Positions 5,773 to 10,250 of a stretch of 10,250 nucleotides of DNA are shown one piece after another. The position numbers and the translations under genes were made by a program. This DNA is from a bacterium (lineage in GTDB: Bacteria; Cyanobacteriota; Vampirovibrionia; Obscuribacterales; Obscuribacteraceae): positions 1 to 10,250 of the forward strand of contig JAUIJG010000177.1 in assembly GCA_030431355.1 (NCBI GenBank). The letters run 5' to 3'. Numbering within the stretch: position 1 is the first letter of the stretch; every line of letters begins with the position of its first letter. The notes under the pieces were generated by a model. That model searched no databases and had not been told where the DNA came from. It saw nothing but the letters and a program-made list of their open reading frames with translations.

Positions 5773-8219
5773 GTAACGAAGAGGATCGCAGACCTAAATC
5801 TATTCCCAATCCCAATTCTAATTCGCACCCTGGCGCACTTTCCCTGGGGTCTACCCAATCAGATGGTGATGGTGAGCAGTTAAGGCAGCAGGTTCTATCT
5901 AACAGGCAAGCGCTTTTAAACAACCTCTCTAATAATCAGCCCGGTAATCGCGGCCAGGTTCAGGAGATGCCTCCTGAACCCAGTTCCAATGCGGTTCCGG
6001 CTCAAAGTACCTCATTGACCATGAATCAGGTCGTGGAGATAATCTTCGATACTCTGCAAAAGAACTGTGTAGAGGCTAATAAGACTCTTGCAGGCTCGGA
6101 TGCGCAACTTAACTGCCAGAAGCCTCAAGGGGTTCAGGAACGTCCTGATCCGAACACCGGTCAGACGTTACCTTGGATGAGGGGAAATGTGTCACTGCCG
6201 AACTACAGCCTGGTTGTAGACGCAGATGTGAATAGAATTCTTATTTTCATAGTCCCCAGTGAATTTTTGTTGGGCTTCGATCCGAATTCCGACCTTTTTA
6301 CACCGCACTTGAGCATCGCACATGGCGTGAGCGCCGGTCAGGCAGGTTGGTTCCTTCAGGAGACCCCTATTGGAGCGGTTATGCTTCCGGAGATAGCTCG
6401 ACAGCTTTTGCGTAATTTAATCGGAGTAGCAAGGGGGCAATTGGACCCGAAACAACCCTTTACCTATGGAGGGGGAAGCGCGGCACCGGCTAGTCCGGCA
6501 GCCTTGCCCCGAAAAGCGCCTTCGATACCGGTAAATTCAGTCACAAATGCACCGGTCGTGCCTCCGGCTTCTGCCGTACCCACTGCGCCCGGGGCTGTCC
6601 GCGCTCCTGCCCAGGAAAGCGCTGTCCCATCTCCATCTACGCCTACGCCTACGCCTACGCCTACGCCCACGCCTACGCCCCCTGGCTACTCCGGGGGAGG
6701 TCCGACTCGTTCCCATAGGGTTAAGCAACTTATGGTGGGGGCTCTGGACGAGCCCAGGAGTGAACCGATTCATTTTATGCCCAAGCCGACTCCTAAAAAC
6801 GGGGCCGGTCTCGCCGCGGTCGCCCCCGGCTCCGCTGCGCTGCCAGGAGCCGGACCACCGGTCAATTCGTCCTTGGTTCCCCCGAAGGAGGCTAGCGCTC
6901 CGGAAGGAAGGCAAGGAATGAAAGAGACCAACGAGTTTGCCATGCTCTCTGAGTTGATATCGAGAGAGAAGTCACTGACCGCAGACAATACAAATCAAGC
7001 AGAGAGTCAAAAGCCGACACCATCGGCACCGCAGATCAGTCCTGTTCGTAGCGCCGCCGACAATCGCTGGCAGAGGCCGGAAAGCGGCTCTTCCATGCCG
7101 GTCCCTCCCGGACAACAAAAACCGCCGGGAATGCAATCCAGTCCACCTAGTGCTAAGGTTTCGCCACCGGTTCCGCCTGGTGCTTCCAATCCCTCTATTC
7201 CTTCTAATTCTTCCCTCCCTCCTCAACCGCCGGTCGCTACCGAGGAAGGTGTGGGGACAATGCCAGGTTTGGAGGCGCCCCCACCCGAATCTACTCTTGA
7301 GCCGGCTCCAGCTCCTGTGCCTGAGCAAGCGCCACCTTCTGCTCCTGCACCGCCAGCCGTAGATTCTGTAGCGCCATCTCCTTCTCCTTCACCCCCAATT
7401 CCCGATTTGGCTGGAGGAGAAATACCTTCGACATCGTTGACATCATCCACAACTTCGGCCCAGGAGATTTCACCTCCTCCCGATTTTAGTCAGGAACCTG
7501 CTTTTAGTTCAGCGCCTCTTCCTGCCGGGGAGTCTTTCCCTGGCTCCATATCCATACCAGAATCCGGGTTTGAGCCCTTGGCGGATATTGAGGCGGAATC
7601 GGCTCTTTCAGCCGGACCGGATACTCAATCTACTGAGGTCCAGGAGGAGAGTGTGTCACCTCTTGGATCGCTCTTGCCTCCGGCTACCGGAGATTCTGGC
7701 GGAATTCCTGAGATCAGTTTGGATTCGTTAAAAAAAGTCGAGCCTGCCGCACCCGATGAAGATGAACAGGAGAACTCCGTGAGCTTGTCCGGATCGCTCA
7801 AGTCATTGATTTCCAGCGATGGCGAAGAGGCGGTCTCAAAATTGCCGGTAACTGAGCCGGAGTCTTTTCCGGAGCCGGTCAGCGAAGCTGTTTCCAGACC
7901 AAGTGGCTCTTTACAAGCCTTGCTTAGTGCTGAGGATGAAAAGATTGAACCTGTTGAAGAGGTTGCCGCACCTGTTCAGGTTGCAGCGGTACCTGACTCG
8001 GGGAACGTCTCCAGGTTGGTGGCTGAAACTGAGAAGCATCTCTCAGATGGATGTCGCGATCTTTTGAGCAACGTGGAAAAAGCTCTGGCTTCTTTGAAAT
8101 CTGCCGGTGTCGAAGCCATGCAGAATGACAACATAGAGCAAGTAACAGAGATTATGAATCACACCAAGCGATTGAAGGCGCTGAAAGATAAGCTATCTGC
8201 TCTTAGCGACGAGTTCTAG
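5769..8219 (+). CDS. Large Pro/Ser-rich, mostly disordered protein with one folded module and helical C-terminus; unknown function
   Basis: I do not recognise this 816-residue protein. There is no signal peptide or membrane helix, so it is probably cytoplasmic. Residues 1-80 are Asn/Gln/Ser-rich and look disordered. Residues 82-228 look folded, with helices around 84-105 and 205-222 and hydrophobic strands such as YSLVVDADVNRILIFIVP (146-163). Residues 235-740 are low complexity: Pro/Ala/Ser-rich first, including (Thr-Pro)7 at 291-304, then increasingly acidic. A short motif built on V-S-x-x-G-S-L recurs at 629, 671 and 708. Residues 744-816 are charged and helical, probably a coiled coil. 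The reading frame is real: it is open for 2.4 kb, starts by a 4-bp overlap with a good ribosome site, and the protein has folded-type ends. It may be a scaffold or multivalent assembly protein, which is inference from architecture only. The overlapping methyltransferase may act in the same process. Confidence 0.85.
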   Translation: MSNEEDRRPKSIPNPNSNSHPGALSLGSTQSDGDGEQLRQQVLSNRQALLNNLSNNQPGNRGQVQEMPPEPSSNAVPAQSTSLTMNQVVEIIFDTLQKNCVEANKTLAGSDAQLNCQKPQGVQERPDPNTGQTLPWMRGNVSLPNYSLVVDADVNRILIFIVPSEFLLGFDPNSDLFTPHLSIAHGVSAGQAGWFLQETPIGAVMLPEIARQLLRNLIGVARGQLDPKQPFTYGGGSAAPASPAALPRKAPSIPVNSVTNAPVVPPASAVPTAPGAVRAPAQESAVPSPSTPTPTPTPTPTPTPPGYSGGGPTRSHRVKQLMVGALDEPRSEPIHFMPKPTPKNGAGLAAVAPGSAALPGAGPPVNSSLVPPKEASAPEGRQGMKETNEFAMLSELISREKSLTADNTNQAESQKPTPSAPQISPVRSAADNRWQRPESGSSMPVPPGQQKPPGMQSSPPSAKVSPPVPPGASNPSIPSNSSLPPQPPVATEEGVGTMPGLEAPPPESTLEPAPAPVPEQAPPSAPAPPAVDSVAPSPSPSPPIPDLAGGEIPSTSLTSSTTSAQEISPPPDFSQEPAFSSAPLPAGESFPGSISIPESGFEPLADIEAESALSAGPDTQSTEVQEESVSPLGSLLPPATGDSGGIPEISLDSLKKVEPAAPDEDEQENSVSLSGSLKSLISSDGEEAVSKLPVTEPESFPEPVSEAVSRPSGSLQALLSAEDEKIEPVEEVAAPVQVAAVPDSGNVSRLVAETEKHLSDGCRDLLSNVEKALASLKSAGVEAMQNDNIEQVTEIMNHTKRLKALKDKLSALSDEF
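6639..6680 (+). repeat. Hexanucleotide tandem repeat (ACGCCY)7 encoding (Thr-Pro)7
   Basis: There are seven head-to-tail 6-bp units in frame within the large disordered-protein gene. The first four are identical ACGCCT, then ACGCCC, ACGCCT and ACGCCC. Each unit encodes Thr-Pro. Because the unit is two codons, gain or loss of a unit changes linker length without shifting the frame. Confidence 0.95.
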
Positions 8220-8244
8220 CTATTCTGGATTATTCTCTTTAAAA

Positions 8245-8339
<95 letters not shown>

Positions 8340-8363
8340 AAGGAAGATTGATTCTTCAGCTAT

Positions 8364-8390
8364 ATGATACCAGGACTTAGAATAGCTCAA
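8364..8390 (-). promoter_or_regulatory. Candidate promoter for tRNA-Ser
   Basis: On the minus strand TTGAGC (8390-8385) and TATCAT (8369-8364) resemble -35 and -10 boxes and lie about 25 bases upstream of the tRNA 5' end. The 15-base spacing is short, so this is a weak call. Transcription from cdsA is an alternative. Confidence 0.3.
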
Positions 8391-8408
8391 AGTATTTAAT
8401 TGAACAAT

Positions 8409-9302
8409 TTACAAAATTCCGAGAACTACCAGCTTAATCCAATAGAAAGCGATGGGGCCTCCGAAGAGCAAGCTGTCACCCCGGTCAAGAAAGCCTCCAT
8501 GTCCAGGTATGGCATTACTTGAGTCTTTCATGCCTGCATCTCGCTTCATCAAAGATTCACATAAATCACCCAATTGCGCTGCCATGGAAACCACCAGGCC
8601 CAATAGCGGAGCATGAATCAATCTCAACTGGAATGGATGGCAGGGAAACACATAGTTGTCAGCAAGCCAGACGACCAGGGTTGCTAATATTATCGAGCTA
8701 ATCAATCCGCCCACTGCACCTTCCACTGTTTTTTTTGGTGATACTTCCGGATAGAGAAGGTGTTTTCCGAATTTTTTGCCGGCATAGTATGCGAAAACAT
8801 CTGTGCCAAATATTATGAAAAAGCTTGCCCAGAGGTAAGCCAGACCTGGTTGTTGAAGAGGATTAGCTATCGCCTCTACTCCCTGGGGACCCAGGTCTCT
8901 AAGCAGTACCAAATGGGCTGGCATCCATCCTACATAGATGAATCCCATTATTGTCGAAGCGATATCGGCGATAGTGGCAGGTGGTTTCTCGCTTCTCAAT
9001 AACAAGCGCACAAAAGAGATGCAAATTCCCACGGTGAAAAGAATCGGAAAATGGTTTAGAGCAAAATCTTTTGATAGATCCAGCTCCTGAATGTTTGGCA
9101 GGGCGGTCAGAACGAAGAAGGAGATTATCATTCCCCTGACTATGTTGGCAGAGGGTTTGTAGCCTTTGGCCCGGGCCATGGCGACAAACTCATTTCCTCC
9201 TCTGGCACAGGCATAGCCCAGCACTAGAGGGAAGATCAAACCTCCCATCATTATGCTTCCGATTGCGGTGAGGAATAGAATCCAGCCGAAGATAACTCTC
9301 AT
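8409..9302 (-). CDS. cdsA: Phosphatidate cytidylyltransferase (CDP-diacylglycerol synthase)
   Basis: This integral inner-membrane enzyme converts phosphatidic acid and CTP to CDP-diacylglycerol, the precursor of anionic phospholipids and phosphatidylethanolamine. The 297 residues contain about eight hydrophobic segments. The family hallmarks are FGTDVFAYYAGKKFGKH (165-181), SPKKTVEGAVGG (188-199) and the C-terminal signature SLMKRDAGMKD (250-260) followed by IPGHGGFLDRGDS (265-277). Lys253, Arg254, Lys259, Asp260, His268 and Asp273-Arg274 are in place. A Gly (275) replaces the usual aliphatic residue before the last Asp, a mild deviation. Length is normal for bacterial CdsA. The start ATG shares one base with the stop of the upstream YibE/F gene (TGATG), so translation is probably coupled; I see no separate ribosome site of note. 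tRNA-Ser follows downstream. Confidence 0.95.
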   Translation of the reverse strand: MRVIFGWILFLTAIGSIMMGGLIFPLVLGYACARGGNEFVAMARAKGYKPSANIVRGMIISFFVLTALPNIQELDLSKDFALNHFPILFTVGICISFVRLLLRSEKPPATIADIASTIMGFIYVGWMPAHLVLLRDLGPQGVEAIANPLQQPGLAYLWASFFIIFGTDVFAYYAGKKFGKHLLYPEVSPKKTVEGAVGGLISSIILATLVVWLADNYVFPCHPFQLRLIHAPLLGLVVSMAAQLGDLCESLMKRDAGMKDSSNAIPGHGGFLDRGDSLLFGGPIAFYWIKLVVLGIL

Positions 9303-10250
9303 CAGTCTTTTGGTGACATCACTTTGGCAGCTATCAGTGCCGTGAGTGGAATCGTAAATACCAGTCCGAGGCTTCCACTGAGGGCGGAAGCCACTTCAGT
9401 TGCAAACAAGTCAAGGTTTAGGAGCTTGATTGAAGGCATTTGGGTTGCCAGGAGTAGCAGTGGTAAAGCACCGCCAGTATAGGCCAAAATGAGGGTATTC
9501 GTCATCGTTCCCATGATGTCTCGACCTACATTCATGCCTGACTGATACAGCTCCCCGGTTTTCAATGAAGAGTCCGCCTTTGATACTTCGGAGATAGCAG
9601 AAGCGATAGAAATGCCCACGTCCATGATCACACCCAGGGCGCCGATTAGCATGCCGGCCGCAAGTAGACCGCTGTAAAAGGGCGGTGTTTGTACCAGAAC
9701 CGAACCTCTTAAAATTTGAGCTTCTTCACTGGATAGACCGGTCAAGGGTGCATACCAAATTACTAACTGGGCCGCTATGCCTGCAACGATAACACCACCG
9801 ACAGTGCCCATGGTTGCAGCCAGCGACTTCTTCGAAAATCCTCCTATCATCAGGATGCTCGTCGCTGTCGAAACAAGACAGATGCCGACTGAAATCATTA
9901 GTGGATTGAATCCCTGGAGGCTCAAAGGCAGAAGGACGCAGGCTATGAGAAGGACCGTTATCAGAAGAGCCAGCAATGACTTGACTCCCTGCTTCCCTCC
10001 AAATACGAGAAAGGCAGCCAGGAATGCCACGAGCAGCCAGGCAAGAACCGGAGTACGATTATAGTCGGCAATATTGATTTCAACCCTGCCGTCACTTTTC
10101 TTGTCTAGAGAGGTGACGCTTACTGTTTGCACCTTTCCTTCCCTATTCATCACAAAGTCGTTCCATGCATCTCCTTTTCCTCCAAATTGATGGAAGGACA
10201 GAATCTCTTCTTGCTCGAAATTTTGCTTGCCAACCAACCATTCTTCAAAC
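9302..10250 (-). CDS. YibE/F family multi-pass membrane protein (partial, 5' end outside window)
   Basis: This family of membrane proteins is widespread, and its biochemical role is not firmly established. The visible 315 residues start with part of a soluble region (about 1-68), followed by seven or eight membrane helices. The hallmark is MDVGISIASAISEV, then ELYQSGMNVGRDIMGTMTNT (20 residues) and LILAYTGGALPLLLL. The EINIADYNRTPVLAWL entry into the first helix also fits the family. A TTG at 10237 could be read as a start, but the frame stays open to the window edge (F-E-E-W precede it) and relatives have more sequence before the first helix. I therefore call it 5'-partial. The stop overlaps the cdsA ATG by one base, so the two form an operon. 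Family call is strong; function and any functional link to phospholipid synthesis are unknown. Confidence 0.9.
   Translation of the reverse strand, partial: FEEWLVGKQNFEQEEILSFHQFGGKGDAWNDFVMNREGKVQTVSVTSLDKKSDGRVEINIADYNRTPVLAWLLVAFLAAFLVFGGKQGVKSLLALLITVLLIACVLLPLSLQGFNPLMISVGICLVSTATSILMIGGFSKKSLAATMGTVGGVIVAGIAAQLVIWYAPLTGLSSEEAQILRGSVLVQTPPFYSGLLAAGMLIGALGVIMDVGISIASAISEVSKADSSLKTGELYQSGMNVGRDIMGTMTNTLILAYTGGALPLLLLATQMPSIKLLNLDLFATEVASALSGSLGLVFTIPLTALIAAKVMSPKD

Noticed and set aside
6537..6914. Minus-strand reading frame with a long Arg run, and other frames opposite the Pro-rich gene
   Set aside because: They are antisense images of the Thr-Pro repeat and of Pro/Ala/Ser codons. The composition is unnatural and no ribosome site or family resemblance is seen.
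10235..10237. TTG at 10237 as the start of the YibE/F protein
   Set aside because: The frame is open to the window edge, no ribosome site precedes it in the visible bases, and family members have additional N-terminal sequence.

Overview
The window is an ordinary-density bacterial chromosome segment. It holds eight protein genes (two cut by the window edges) and one tRNA, with no mobile element, CRISPR array or phage signature. Base composition is moderate. The zinc-ribbon plus Ser/Thr kinase plus single membrane helix plus extracytoplasmic tail, the very long Pro/Ser-rich protein, and the general protein style remind me of non-photosynthetic Cyanobacteria relatives (Vampirovibrionia/Melainabacteria, Obscuribacterales-like). 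That placement is an impression from family style, not a measurement.

Left part, minus strand (1-1922): a stand-alone glutamate formimidoyltransferase lies upstream of a Glu/Leu/Phe/Val dehydrogenase-family gene that runs off the left edge. Together they could link formiminoglutamate (from histidine breakdown) to glutamate and then 2-oxoglutarate. However, the dehydrogenase has His where this family normally has its catalytic Lys, so it may not be a working glutamate dehydrogenase.

Middle (2015-5022): a transmembrane Ser/Thr protein kinase starts divergently from the formimidoyltransferase. It converges on an M50-like integral membrane metallopeptidase with an intact HExxH motif. A short divergent region (5023-5127) carries an 8-bp inverted repeat, then a two-gene plus-strand unit begins: a SAM-dependent methyltransferase, overlapping by 4 bp an 816-residue, mostly disordered Pro/Ser/Glu-rich protein. 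The latter has one folded N-terminal module I cannot name, a (Thr-Pro)7 stretch encoded by a hexanucleotide repeat, a recurring short motif in its disordered part, and a helical C-terminus.

Right part, minus strand (8246-10250): a YibE/F-family membrane protein (5' end outside the window) overlaps cdsA by one base (TGATG). A tRNA-Ser(GCT) with encoded CCA follows cdsA on the same strand.

The observations most worth following are the Lys-to-His change in the dehydrogenase and the methyltransferase / disordered-protein pair with its repeated motif. I found no clear rho-independent terminator anywhere and no gene-free stretch longer than about 115 bp.
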